DNA from: Myxococcales bacterium
GTDB lineage: Bacteria; Myxococcota_A; Polyangia; JAHFDS01
DNA length: 35,080 nucleotides
Direction of reading: 5' to 3'
Assembly: GCA_023248855.1 (NCBI GenBank)
Contig: JAHFDS010000027.1
Coordinates: 1-35,080 of the forward strand
Below are positions 16,441-24,720 of this stretch, piece by piece. The translations under genes and the position numbers were made by a program. The first letter of the stretch is position 1. Every line of letters begins with the position of its first letter. The notes under the pieces are model-generated. The model saw nothing but the letters and a program-made list of their open reading frames with translations. It ran no database searches and had not been told where the DNA came from.

Positions 16441-16469
16441 TTGACACCAGCGATGGCCCCTGGTATCCC
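16441..16469 (+). promoter_or_regulatory. Sigma-70 promoter of the rpmH-rnpA operon
   Basis: TTGACA (16441-16446), 17-bp spacer, TATCCC (16464-16469) with TGG directly before it, fitting an extended -10 (TGn). Transcription would begin about 16476, giving a leader of about 47 nt to the rpmH GTG at 16523. It probably drives the overlapping genes down to khpB or mnmE. Confidence 0.78.
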
Positions 16470-16522
16470 ACGAACCCTTTCCGGGCCCGAGGTGCGGGTA
16501 CCGGCCAGTTCGGAGGAGCTTC

Positions 16523-16672
16523 GTGAAGCGTACGTATCAGCCACACCGCAAGCGCCGTCAGCGCACGCACGGATTCCGCAAGCGGATGCGGACGAAGAAC
16601 GGTCGCAAGGTGATCAAGCGTCGGCGCGCCAAGGGGCGGAAGCGCCTGGCAGTCACGAGCGCCAAGAAGTAG
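16523..16672 (+). CDS. rpmH: Ribosomal protein bL34
   Basis: 49 residues from GTG 16523 with GGAGG eight bases upstream. The product begins [20 protein letters not shown] and ends RLAVTSAKK, the normal sequence pattern and length of L34, a small basic protein of the large ribosomal subunit. It is the first gene of the conserved rpmH-rnpA-yidD-yidC block, divergent from dnaA, as in many bacterial origin regions. Confidence 0.97.
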   Translation: MKRTYQPHRKRRQRTHGFRKRMRTKNGRKVIKRRRAKGRKRLAVTSAKK

Positions 16673-16702
16673 ACGGCTCGGGGCGCGCTGCGCGCGCGGA
16701 TC

Positions 16703-17056
16703 ATGGCTGCCAACGCACGGTTCCCGCGTGAGGTCCGCCTGCGTAAGCGCGCGCAGTTCCTGGATGTGCAAGCCCACGGGCGGCGTGTCTCGAGTTTCCG
16801 GTTCATCATGCTCTCGTGCCGACGCGAGGACGATGGGGAGATGCGCCTTGGGATCACGGTGAGCCGTCGCGTCGGCAACGCCGCCCAGCGAAACCGCATC
16901 AAGAGGCTCGTTCGAGAGGCGTTCCGGCGCGAACGAGCGGGGTGGCCCAAGGGGCTCGACGTGGTGATGATCGCTCGGGAGCCGGCAAGGGACGCGACGC
17001 TCGCCGACGTGACCGAGGAGCTGCGAGGCCTTCTCCGTCGAGTACACGGCTCATGA
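16703..17056 (+). CDS. rnpA: Ribonuclease P protein component
   Basis: 117 residues. It is the protein cofactor of RNase P, which removes 5' leaders from tRNA precursors. The family core [20 protein letters not shown] and then RLVREAFRR includes the RNR box (residues about 63-65) that contacts the RNA subunit. The N-terminal [19 protein letters not shown] is also typical. It starts 30 bp after rpmH, and its stop codon overlaps the yidD start (ATGA at 17053-17056), indicating coupled translation. Length is normal. Confidence 0.96.
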   Translation: MAANARFPREVRLRKRAQFLDVQAHGRRVSSFRFIMLSCRREDDGEMRLGITVSRRVGNAAQRNRIKRLVREAFRRERAGWPKGLDVVMIAREPARDATLADVTEELRGLLRRVHGS

Positions 17057-17307
17057 GCCCGCGGCGGCTACTGGTCGCATGTCTGCTCTTCGTCCTCACG
17101 ACTTACCAGCGTCTGGTGTCCCCACTGCTCCACGCACAGGGTGGCGGGTGCCGTTTCCACCCGAGCTGCAGCCACTACGCGCGTGAGGCCCTGCTCACGC
17201 ATGGACCCTTGCGTGGGCTCGCTCTCGCGCTAAGGAGGCTCGGTCGTTGCCATCCCTTTGGTGGGCATGGCGTGGACCCGGTGCCAGCACCAAAGGATGC
17301 CGCATGA
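17053..17307 (+). CDS. yidD: Membrane protein insertion efficiency factor YidD
   Basis: 84 residues from ATG 17053, overlapping both neighbours by 4 nt (ATGA each side). YidD is a small membrane-associated protein that helps YidC-dependent insertion. It shows the N-terminal amphipathic/hydrophobic helix ([21 protein letters not shown]), the [15 protein letters not shown] signature and the [13 protein letters not shown] end, all diagnostic. Length is typical. Its position between rnpA and yidC is the standard one. Confidence 0.95.
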   Translation: MSPRRLLVACLLFVLTTYQRLVSPLLHAQGGGCRFHPSCSHYAREALLTHGPLRGLALALRRLGRCHPFGGHGVDPVPAPKDAA

Positions 17308-18977
17308 AGTCGGAAACCCAGCGCGTGATCATCACGATCGCCCTGTGTGGGGCGATCTACGTGATCTTCTCGAAGTACTTCATGCAGCCGCCGGCTCCCG
17401 TGGCTTTGGCGCCGCCGCCAGCCGCGCAGCATGGGGTGGATGGGGGGGCCGAGAAGGTCACGCCTGGGCCCGGCTCCGCGGCGGCCGGCAAGCCGCCGGC
17501 GGCGGCACCGGTGGCGCCTCGAACGCCTGAGCAGCGTGCGGTGCTGGAGAGCCCCGCGATGCGGGTAGAGCTCTCGAGTCATGAAGGCGGGCTGGCTTCG
17601 CTCGTGCTCAAGAATCGTCAGTATGACGATCGGGCGCAAGGCAAGGCGTCTGTGGCCTTGGATCTCGTCTCCACGCACGCCAAGAAGAACCGTCCGCTTC
17701 GCACGAGCTTCCCGGGCAACACGGTTGGGATCCCGGCCGAGCTCGAGCTCAGACCCGTCCGAACGACGGATCGAGAGGTCGTGTGGGAGTGGGAGAACGA
17801 TCGGATTCGGCTCGAGAAGAAGGTGAGTGCCCTGCCTGAGCAGTTCGCCCTCGGACTCGAGATCTCGGTGCGCAACAAGACGGATGCCGCGGTGACGCTG
17901 TCGCTGCGGACCTCCCTGTACGCCCTCGCGACCGGTGAGTCGAGCTCCGGGGGCTTCATGCAGCCGCCGCCCAACGTTCGCGCGGCCCTGTGCCACACGA
18001 AGGGCAAGCTCGAGGACGCACCGCCCGACAAGCTCGCGCAGGGGGCCTTTCAGCGGATGGAGGAGCTGCGCTGGGCCGGCCTCGGTGACAAGTATTTCAT
18101 CGAAGCGCTGGTGCCCGTGGGCGGGGGCAAGCCGCGCTGCGAGGGCGCCATCGACAAGGAGAGCGGGGTCATCGAGGGGGCGCTGGAGGAGGGTCTGTCC
18201 CTGGGTGCGGGCGCGACGGAAACGCGTCGCTTTGTCGTCTTCTCGGGTCCGAAGATCGTGAGCGCGCTCGATGCCCTGCGGCCTGACGGCCATGATCCGC
18301 TGCTGGGAGACGCGGTCAACTATGGCTGGTTGTCGCCGATCTCGCGCGCCTTGCTGCAGATGCTGCTCTTCTTCGAACGCATCTTCGGCAACTGGGGTAT
18401 CGCGATCATTCTTCTGACCATCCTCGTCAAGCTCGTGACGCTGCCCTTTACGCAGAAGAGCATGCGCTCGATGAAGGCCATGGCGAAGCTCAAGCCGGAG
18501 ATCGAGCGCCTCAAGAAGCAGTTCGGCGAGGACAAGGCGCGCATGAACCAGGAGATGATGGCCCTCTACAAGCAAAAGGGCATCAATCCACTCGGCGGCT
18601 GCCTGCCCATGCTGATCCAGATGCCGGTCTGGTTCGCGCTCTACTCGACCCTCGGTAACGCGGTCGAGCTGTATCACTCGCGGTTCCTGTGGCTCAACGA
18701 TCTGACCCAACCGGACCCGTTCTTCGTCATTCCCGTGGTCATGGGCGCGTTCATGTTCATCCAGCAGAAGACGGCCCCCCAGCCGGCCGAGTCGGAGCAG
18801 CAGAAGGTGCTGCTCTATGTCATGCCGGTGATGTTCACGTTCATGTCCCTGTGGTTCCCGGCTGGCTTGACGGTCTACATTCTGACCAATACCCTCCTCA
18901 CGATGGCGCACCAGTTCTGGAACAACCGCAACGAGCCAAAGGTGCCGCGTGGCGCCAAGGCGAAGGCCGCCTCGTGA
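17304..18977 (+). CDS. yidC: Membrane protein insertase YidC
   Basis: 557 residues from ATG 17304, which overlaps the yidD stop; the frame extends upstream to 17247 but only into yidD. YidC inserts membrane proteins alone or with SecYEG. The N-terminal anchor ([18 protein letters not shown]) is followed by an Ala/Pro/Gly-rich linker and the large periplasmic P1 domain (about 75-335), then the conserved five-helix core beginning [16 protein letters not shown], with [20 protein letters not shown], the cytoplasmic hairpin [18 protein letters not shown], and the last helices ([20 protein letters not shown]). The P1 domain marks the Gram-negative (didermal) type. The basic tail is short. Confidence 0.97.
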   Translation: MKSETQRVIITIALCGAIYVIFSKYFMQPPAPVALAPPPAAQHGVDGGAEKVTPGPGSAAAGKPPAAAPVAPRTPEQRAVLESPAMRVELSSHEGGLASLVLKNRQYDDRAQGKASVALDLVSTHAKKNRPLRTSFPGNTVGIPAELELRPVRTTDREVVWEWENDRIRLEKKVSALPEQFALGLEISVRNKTDAAVTLSLRTSLYALATGESSSGGFMQPPPNVRAALCHTKGKLEDAPPDKLAQGAFQRMEELRWAGLGDKYFIEALVPVGGGKPRCEGAIDKESGVIEGALEEGLSLGAGATETRRFVVFSGPKIVSALDALRPDGHDPLLGDAVNYGWLSPISRALLQMLLFFERIFGNWGIAIILLTILVKLVTLPFTQKSMRSMKAMAKLKPEIERLKKQFGEDKARMNQEMMALYKQKGINPLGGCLPMLIQMPVWFALYSTLGNAVELYHSRFLWLNDLTQPDPFFVIPVVMGAFMFIQQKTAPQPAESEQQKVLLYVMPVMFTFMSLWFPAGLTVYILTNTLLTMAHQFWNNRNEPKVPRGAKAKAAS

Positions 18978-19456
18978 ATACCTCGGAGACGCAGGCGCTC
19001 GAAGCGCTCGAGAAGCTGCTCGACCTGGCCGGGCTCGAGGCCAGGGTGACGGCCCGCTTGGACGGCGAACGGATCCTGCTGGAGGTGGAGGGGCCTGATT
19101 CCGGTCTGGTGATCGGCAAGCAGGGCGCGACGCTCGAAGCCCTGCAGTTCCTGGTGAACAAGGTGGTCTATCGGGATGCGGTGGGACCGGCCCCGATCCT
19201 GGTGGACGCCGAGGGCTATCGAGGCCGTCGCGCGGACTCCTTGCGCGCGCTGGCGCGCCGGCTCGCCGAGGATGCCAAGCGGAGTGGAAGGCGGATCTAC
19301 ATGGCCCCCATGAGCGCCAGCGATCGACGCGTCGTCCACATGCAGATCGCGGAGATGCCCGGGGTTAGCACGCAGAGCGAGGGCGAGGGAATGCAGCGCC
19401 GCTTGGTGATCATTCCGGACCCAGCCGGCGAGCTCGCGGACGACGAGGCCCTCTGA
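18974..19456 (+). CDS. khpB: KH-R3H RNA-binding protein (KhpB/Jag)
   Basis: 160 residues from GTG 18974, overlapping the yidC stop by 4 nt (GTGA). The protein binds RNA and, in other bacteria, works with KhpA in control of cell elongation and envelope genes. The KH domain includes LVIGKQGATLEALQFLVNKV (GKQG at 48-51 is the GxxG loop). The R3H domain follows (SLRALARRLAEDAKRSGR to SDRRVVHMQIAE, with R118/H122 of the RxxxH motif). The N-terminal Jag_N domain of Firmicute Jag is missing, as usual outside Firmicutes. Placement directly after yidC is conserved. Confidence 0.93.
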   Translation: MNTSETQALEALEKLLDLAGLEARVTARLDGERILLEVEGPDSGLVIGKQGATLEALQFLVNKVVYRDAVGPAPILVDAEGYRGRRADSLRALARRLAEDAKRSGRRIYMAPMSASDRRVVHMQIAEMPGVSTQSEGEGMQRRLVIIPDPAGELADDEAL

Positions 19457-19493
19457 CGCGGCCCGACCGTGGGGCGGTCTAGCCGCGGCGAGC

Positions 19494-20822
19494 ATGCTGC
19501 CGCGAAGAGACACCATCGCCGCGATCGCAACGGTGGGCGGCGCCATCGGCATCGTGCGCGTCAGTGGTCCGCTGGCGGCGCGGATCGGGGCGCGAGTCCT
19601 AAGAGGCGCACCCGTTCTGGAGAGTCATCGAGCGCGGCGGTGCGTCGCGCTGGCGGGCGGGGCGCGGGTGGACGAGGTGCTCGCAATCCTGATGCGGGGG
19701 CCACGCTCGTACACCGGTGAGGACGTGCTCGAGCTGCAGGGCCACGGCGGTCAGGCAACGACTCTCCGGCTGCTCGAGGTGGTGTGCGACGCGGGAGCGC
19801 GCCCCGCAGAGCCCGGTGAGTTTACCCGCCGCGCACTGGCTGTGGGAAGACTGTCGCTGCTTCAGGCGGAAGCGGTGGCCGAGGTGGTGGCCGCACGTAG
19901 CGTCACGGCCGCACGGGTGGCGCAGGCGAGTCTTGCCGGGGAGCTCGACGCTGTGGTGCGCCGCATCGAGACGGCGGTGGTCGAGATCTCCGCGGAGCTC
20001 GTGGCTTGGATAGATTTTCCGGAGGAGGACCTCGCGCTGGCGGCACGGGCCGAGCTGGCGCGGCGCGTCTTGAGCACGGCCAAAACGCTCGGGGAGGGTG
20101 CGACGAGGTACTCGGCGTATCGCGCCGGTCGTGATGGGGCAGAGGTGGCGATCGTTGGGCTTGCGAACGCTGGGAAGTCGAGCTTGTTCAACGCGCTGGC
20201 GGGGCAGGAGCGCGCACTCGTGAGTGAGCGTCCTGGCACCACGCGGGATGTGATCGAGGCGCAGGTGTGCTGGTCTGGCCAGTCGATCGTCCTGCTCGAC
20301 ACCGCGGGTAGATCGGGTGGGGATGACGAGCTCGAGCGGCGGGGCATGGCGCTCGGCATGGCTCGCGCTGCTGCGGCGGATGTGCGCCTCGTGCTCCTCG
20401 ATGGGAGCGTGCGAGAGACGCTGGCCGAGGAGCAGCTCGTGGCGGAGCAGGCGGCTCCGCGGTTGGTTGCCCGGGCGAAGAGCGATCTTCCAACCGAACG
20501 GGGGCCAGGTGGAGAGATCCGCGTTTCGTCGAGGACCGGCGAGGGTCTCGAGGCCTTGCGCGCGGCGGTGATCGAGGCGCTGGGAGTGGGCCGCCTGGGC
20601 GACGACGTGCTCGTACCGCAGACGCTCCGGCAGCAGGTCGCCATGCAATCGGCTGCGGGCGCGCTCGAGCAAGCGGGGGCGTTGCTCGCAGGGACCGCCC
20701 CCCTCGAGCTGGCAGCGCTGGAGCTCGACGTCGCGCGGGGAGCGCTCGGTGAGCTGCGAGGCCTCGGGGCGAAGGATGACGTGCTAGACGTGGTGTTCGG
20801 ACGCTTCTGCATCGGAAAGTAG
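19494..20822 (+). CDS. mnmE: tRNA modification GTPase MnmE
   Basis: 442 residues. With MnmG it forms the cmnm5 modification of U34 in certain tRNAs. The N-terminal formyl-THF-binding domain starts DTIAAIATVGGAIGIVRVSG. The helical domain contains the inserted G domain with G1 GLANAGKS (222-229), G2 TTRD (249-252) and G3 DTAG (269-272). At the G4 position the sequence is AKSD (328-331) instead of NKxD. The C-terminal LDVVFGRFCIGK has the catalytic cysteine. It starts 37 bp after khpB, and its 3' end overlaps the convergent bioD by 39 bp. Slightly short for the family. Confidence 0.95.
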   Translation: MLPRRDTIAAIATVGGAIGIVRVSGPLAARIGARVLRGAPVLESHRARRCVALAGGARVDEVLAILMRGPRSYTGEDVLELQGHGGQATTLRLLEVVCDAGARPAEPGEFTRRALAVGRLSLLQAEAVAEVVAARSVTAARVAQASLAGELDAVVRRIETAVVEISAELVAWIDFPEEDLALAARAELARRVLSTAKTLGEGATRYSAYRAGRDGAEVAIVGLANAGKSSLFNALAGQERALVSERPGTTRDVIEAQVCWSGQSIVLLDTAGRSGGDDELERRGMALGMARAAAADVRLVLLDGSVRETLAEEQLVAEQAAPRLVARAKSDLPTERGPGGEIRVSSRTGEGLEALRAAVIEALGVGRLGDDVLVPQTLRQQVAMQSAAGALEQAGALLAGTAPLELAALELDVARGALGELRGLGAKDDVLDVVFGRFCIGK

Positions 20823-21464
20823 GCGCTCGAGCAGCCCGAATGCGAACTCGGCTCCGAACGGGAGCGTCGCAACGAAGGGGGGCGCGCCGCGATCCCGGAT
20901 CAAGGTCTCGTTGTCCTGTTCGGAGGCGTCTCGCTGGGCGATGGTCTGGCTGAGGACGACCCCCGCAAGTGGCAGCCCGCGCCGCCGGATCTCAGCGAGG
21001 GTGAGCAGGGTGTGATTCACCGTGCCGAGCGCGTTGCGGGCCACGACGAGCAGCGGCAGCTGGAGGCAGGCTGCGACGTCTGCGCCGGAAAGGCCATCGG
21101 GGAAGGGGCACAGCAGGCCGCCAGCGCCCTCGACGAGCAGGAGGTCGGCGTCCGCGCGGAGGCGTTCGGCGCCGCGCCGGATGACGTCGAGGTCGAAGCG
21201 ACGGAGGCGGCGTTCATGCGCCACCGCGGGGGCGAGGGCTTCCCGGTAGCGGAAGGGGCAGACATCCTCGGGATCCAGCGGTCGCTGACACGCCGAAAGC
21301 AGCTGGCGGGCATCCTCGGGGAGACCCTCCTGGGCGACGCCGGTTTCAGCGGGTTTCTGGGCGGCGGCCCTGAGTCCGCTCGCGACCGCAGAGCGCAGCA
21401 AGGCGGCACAGACGTAGGTCTTGCCGACACCGGTGTCCGTGCCGGTCACGAAGAAGGCGTGCAT
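20784..21464 (-). CDS. bioD: Dethiobiotin synthetase
   Basis: 226 residues. BioD closes the ureido ring of dethiobiotin from DAPA, CO2 and ATP. The P-loop FVTGTDTGVGKTYV (5-18), AQKPAETG with the substrate-binding lysine (about 37), and LLLVEGAGGLLCPF are diagnostic. ATG 21464 lies inside the end of bioA (19-nt overlap), so it is coupled to bioA. Its 3' end overlaps the convergent mnmE by 39 bp, so both stop regions are read on both strands. Length is normal. Confidence 0.95.
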   Translation of the reverse strand: MHAFFVTGTDTGVGKTYVCAALLRSAVASGLRAAAQKPAETGVAQEGLPEDARQLLSACQRPLDPEDVCPFRYREALAPAVAHERRLRRFDLDVIRRGAERLRADADLLLVEGAGGLLCPFPDGLSGADVAACLQLPLLVVARNALGTVNHTLLTLAEIRRRGLPLAGVVLSQTIAQRDASEQDNETLIRDRGAPPFVATLPFGAEFAFGLLERLLSDAEASEHHV

Positions 21465-22744
21465 CCGGATACCACCTCATCGAGGGCTTGATGGGCGACG
21501 GAAATGAGCCGGGTCAGCTGATCGGAACGGATGCTCAGTGGTGGCATGAGCACCAGGACGTCGCCCAGGGGGCGAAGGATCACGCCACGGTGGCGTGCGG
21601 CCCGACAGACTTTGGCGCCGGTGCGGGCGGCTGGCGGAAAGGGCGTTGCGTCCCGCTGGACGAGATCGATGCCGATCATGAGGCCACGCTGCCTGATCTC
21701 GCGAACATTTGGGTGGCCTCGGAAGGCGCGCTCGAGCAGCTGGGCGAGGTCTTCCACGAGGATCCGGACGTGGTCGAGGGTACGTTCCTGCTCGAAGATC
21801 TCCAGCGAGGCCAGGCCTGCAGCACATGCGAGTGGGTTTCCGGTGAAGGTATGACCATGGAAGAAGGTGCGATACTCGCCAGGCTGGCCCAGGAAGGCGG
21901 AGAAGACCTCTTCCGAAGTGAGGGTGGCCGCGAGAGGCAGGTAGCCGCCCGACAGGCCCTTGCCGAGCGCCATCAGATCGGGTGTGACGGACTCCTGCTC
22001 GGAAGCGAAGAGCGAGCCGGTGCGGCCGAATCCGGTGGCGACCTCGTCGACGATGAGGAGGGCGCCGTGGCTTCTGCAGAGGGCCTGCGCACGGGAGAGG
22101 AAGCCGGGCGGCTGCAGGCGCATGCCGGCAGCACCTTGCACCAGGGGTTCCAGGATGAGGGCGGCGATCTGCCCAGGGTGGGCCGCGAAGGTGCTTTCGA
22201 GCTGCTCGGCGTCCGGCGGGGTGTGGATCACCGGGAACAGGAGCGGGCCGAAGGCCGCGTGAAAGGCGTCCATGCCCCCGACAGACACGGCGCCGAGCGT
22301 GTCCCCATGGTAGGCATTGGTCAGGGCGATGAAGCGTGTGCGGCGGGGCTCGCCTCGATGCTGGTGAAACTGGAGGGCGATCTTGAGAGCGGCCTCCACC
22401 GCGGTGGAGCCGCTGTCGGAGTAAAAGACGCGCGTGAGTCCAGCGGGGACGACGGCGCAAAGACGTTCGGCCAGGCGAATGGCGGGCTCATGGGTGAGGC
22501 CGAGCAGAGTGCTGTGGGCCACCCGGTCGAGCTGGGCGCGGACGGCCGCGTCGAGGCGGGGGTGTCTGTGACCGTGGACGTTCGCCCAGAGGGAGGCGAC
22601 GCCATCGAGGTAGCGTTTTCCGTGATCGTCGATGAGCTCGCACCCTTCGGCGGCTGCGATGACGAGGGGCTCGTCGGTGAGCCAGGGGGCCATCGGGGTA
22701 AAGGGGTGCCATAGGTGGCGGTGGTCTAGATCGGCGAGTCGCAT
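21446..22744 (-). CDS. bioA: Adenosylmethionine-8-amino-7-oxononanoate aminotransferase
   Basis: 432 residues. BioA converts KAPA to DAPA with S-adenosylmethionine as amino donor, using PLP. Diagnostic parts are LWHPFTPM (11-18) near the N-terminus, FYSDSGSTAVEAALKIALQ (107-125), AYHGDTLGAVSVGGMD, DEVATGFGRTG (233-243) and Lys262 in MALGKGLSGGYLP, the Schiff-base lysine. The ATG shares one base with the bioF stop (TGATG), so the genes are coupled. Length is typical of BioA. Confidence 0.95.
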   Translation of the reverse strand: MRLADLDHRHLWHPFTPMAPWLTDEPLVIAAAEGCELIDDHGKRYLDGVASLWANVHGHRHPRLDAAVRAQLDRVAHSTLLGLTHEPAIRLAERLCAVVPAGLTRVFYSDSGSTAVEAALKIALQFHQHRGEPRRTRFIALTNAYHGDTLGAVSVGGMDAFHAAFGPLLFPVIHTPPDAEQLESTFAAHPGQIAALILEPLVQGAAGMRLQPPGFLSRAQALCRSHGALLIVDEVATGFGRTGSLFASEQESVTPDLMALGKGLSGGYLPLAATLTSEEVFSAFLGQPGEYRTFFHGHTFTGNPLACAAGLASLEIFEQERTLDHVRILVEDLAQLLERAFRGHPNVREIRQRGLMIGIDLVQRDATPFPPAARTGAKVCRAARHRGVILRPLGDVLVLMPPLSIRSDQLTRLISVAHQALDEVVSGCTPSS

Positions 22745-23871
22745 CAGAGGAGGCTCCGGAGGTCCGTGAGGGCGCCGATGAGGCGATCAATTTCCACGTC
22801 CGAGTGGGCCGCAGAGAGGCTGATGCGGAGCCGCGAGGTTCCCTCGGGGACCGTGGGCGGCCGGATGGGGAGGGCGAGAACGCCGCGGTTGCGTAGCAGA
22901 GTGGCGGCCTGAAGGGCGGCGGCGGGTGACCCGAGGTGGATGGGGAGAATGGGGGCGTCGCAGGCTGGGATGGGTACAGCGAGCGCCCGGAGGGCAGCCG
23001 CTACGCGTGCGCGGTGTTGGGCGAGGAGGGCGCGGCGCTGGGTCCCCTCGGGTCCTGCGGCCAGGTCGACGGCATGAGTGGCTGCCGCGGACAGGGCGGG
23101 CGGGGGTGCGGTCGTGAACAGGAACGAGCGTGCTTGGTTGCATAGCCAGGCCACGAGATCCGTGGTGCCGGCGACGAACGCGCCGAACGTGCCCAGCGCC
23201 TTGCCGAGGGTGCCTACCAGGGCATCGGGGACGATCCCGGCAGCGGCGCATGCCCCTGCACCCTGAGCGCCCATCAGGCCGAGCGAGTGTGCCTCGTCGA
23301 CGACGAGCATGGCGCCGTGCCGGTCGGCGAGGCTCCGGAGGTCAGCCAGTGGGGCGAGGTCACCTTCCATGCCGAAGACGCTCTCGGTGACGATGACGCG
23401 ACGACGAGCGGGGCGCGCCAGGAGGAGGGCTTCGAGGTGCGCGGGCTGACAGTGGGGGTAGACGAAGACGGCTGCCCGTGAAAGGCGGCAGCCGTCGATG
23501 AGGCTGGCGTGGTTGAGGGCGTCGGAGAAGATGGCATCTTCGGGGCCTGCGATGGCAGGGAGGAGGCCAATGTTCGCGCAGTATCCCGTGTTGAAGAGAA
23601 GGGCATCCGGCAACCCGACGAGGGCCGCGAGGCGCTGCTCGAGGTAGCGGTGCAGGGGGTGCGCCCCGGTCAGAAGGCGAGCAGCCCCAGCTCCGGTTCC
23701 TTGCGTAGCGGCCGCCTGGGCGAGGGCCGCGGAGACTCGTGGATCGCGGGCGAAGCCGAGGTAGTCATTCGAGGAGTAGTCAGTGCCCGGCCCGGGTGAA
23801 TCAAGGCGCAGGCGGAGGATGCCGCGTTCGGCGAGCCGCGCAAGGTCGGGGTGAAAGTCGCGGACTGCCAC
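22744..23871 (-). CDS. bioF: 8-amino-7-oxononanoate synthase
   Basis: 375 residues from GTG 23871, preceded by AAGGGG; the frame is open to 23955 but that extension has no family character. BioF condenses pimeloyl-ACP (or -CoA) with L-alanine in a PLP-dependent reaction. Motifs: SSNDYLGF (33-40), GTGAGAARLLTGAHPLH, DEAHSLGLMG (192-201) and GTLGKALGTFGAF with Lys224 as the PLP lysine. First gene of bioF-bioA-bioD, 90 bp after rsmG. bioB and pimeloyl-forming genes are not in the window, so the pathway must be completed elsewhere or from scavenged precursor. Confidence 0.94.
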   Translation of the reverse strand: MAVRDFHPDLARLAERGILRLRLDSPGPGTDYSSNDYLGFARDPRVSAALAQAAATQGTGAGAARLLTGAHPLHRYLEQRLAALVGLPDALLFNTGYCANIGLLPAIAGPEDAIFSDALNHASLIDGCRLSRAAVFVYPHCQPAHLEALLLARPARRRVIVTESVFGMEGDLAPLADLRSLADRHGAMLVVDEAHSLGLMGAQGAGACAAAGIVPDALVGTLGKALGTFGAFVAGTTDLVAWLCNQARSFLFTTAPPPALSAAATHAVDLAAGPEGTQRRALLAQHRARVAAALRALAVPIPACDAPILPIHLGSPAAALQAATLLRNRGVLALPIRPPTVPEGTSRLRISLSAAHSDVEIDRLIGALTDLRSLL

Positions 23872-23957
23872 GGGCCCCTTTTTGGCCTGGGTGTCCGGTG
23901 GGAGCAAGGAAAAACCGGCCGCGGGGAGCGGAACTATGCGGCGGAGGCTGCGCACGA

Positions 23958-23973
23958 TGTTTCACGTGAAACA
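23958..23973. other. parS: Perfect parS centromere-like site
   Basis: The 16-mer TGTTTCACGTGAAACA is identical to the bacterial parS consensus bound by ParB. It coincides with the 3' end of rsmG: on the minus strand its bases encode the last residues Cys-Phe-Thr and the stop TGA. parS sites cluster near oriC, as here (about 8-9 kb away). No parA or parB lies in the window. Confidence 0.95.
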
Positions 23974-24594
23974 GCCCAGGATCCCTCGCTCGAATCTCCA
24001 AAGTACCCGGAGCGTGTCGTCTGGCAGCCGGTAGTCGTGACTGGAGAAGCTGAAACCCGGAATCGTCTCAGGATTGGGTTCAGCGGGCGTGGTCATGGCG
24101 ATCAAGACCCCGCTGGGTGCCAACAAGGGGGTGCCCCGCCGCACCCATTCGGTGGGCGCGAAGGTCGCGCGCGACACGGCATTCTGCTGGGGCTTCGCCA
24201 ACGGGCCCCAGCGCTCGAGGCGCTCGGTGCAAACCGTGACCTGGAGACCCAGCGCCCTTGCTGCTGCGCGCACGAAGCTGGTCTTCTTGTGGATGGACTC
24301 GAGCAGAGTGACCGCGAGATCCGACCGCACGAGCGCAAGGGGCAGGCCGGGGAAGCCAGCCCCCGTGCCCACGTCCACCAGGCTGCCCGGGACCAGATGA
24401 GGGGCCACCGCGAGAGAGTCCACCAAGTGCCGATCGACGACGCCGGGCAGCTCGCGGATCGCAGTCAGGTTCATTCGCGTATTCCAGTCGAGAAGCAGTC
24501 GCCCCAGCTCGAGGAGCTGTTCGAGCTGGAGGTGCGAGAGCTCGACGCCTACGGCGACCGTCCCTCTGGCCAGGCGATCCTGCAGCTCGCTCAT
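23962..24594 (-). CDS. rsmG: 16S rRNA (guanine527-N7)-methyltransferase
   Basis: 210 residues. RsmG (GidB) methylates G527 of 16S rRNA with S-adenosylmethionine. The SAM motif is LVDVGTGAGFPGLPLAL (72-88), preceded by LLDWNTRMNLTAIRE (34-48) and RHLVDSL, all family-typical. The C-terminus (ILGCFT) is encoded by the parS site. In many bacteria rsmG is followed by parA-parB; here bioF follows. A weak promoter (TGGGCA, 18 bp, TACCAT) may lie just upstream of ATG 24594, divergent from tsaD. Confidence 0.94.
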   Translation of the reverse strand: MSELQDRLARGTVAVGVELSHLQLEQLLELGRLLLDWNTRMNLTAIRELPGVVDRHLVDSLAVAPHLVPGSLVDVGTGAGFPGLPLALVRSDLAVTLLESIHKKTSFVRAAARALGLQVTVCTERLERWGPLAKPQQNAVSRATFAPTEWVRRGTPLLAPSGVLIAMTTPAEPNPETIPGFSFSSHDYRLPDDTLRVLWRFERGILGCFT

Positions 24595-24720
24595 GCCCAG
24601 TGACCTCGAATGGTAGCGTGAATCTGCGGTGCTTGCCCATCCGCTGGAAGCGGGGGAATGCTAACGTTCGAACATCGGTTCGGCGGCACCCCTTCCACGC
24701 CGGTCCTGAACGGTGGCCTC

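Noticed and set aside
17175-18911. A 578-codon open frame antisense to yidC
   Set aside because: It is His/Arg/Gln-rich with no domain pattern and mirrors the codon bias of yidC; long antisense frames are expected in GC-rich DNA.
21488-22714. A 408-codon plus-strand frame opposite bioA
   Set aside because: No recognisable domain; bioA on the other strand is certain from its PLP lysine and substrate motifs.
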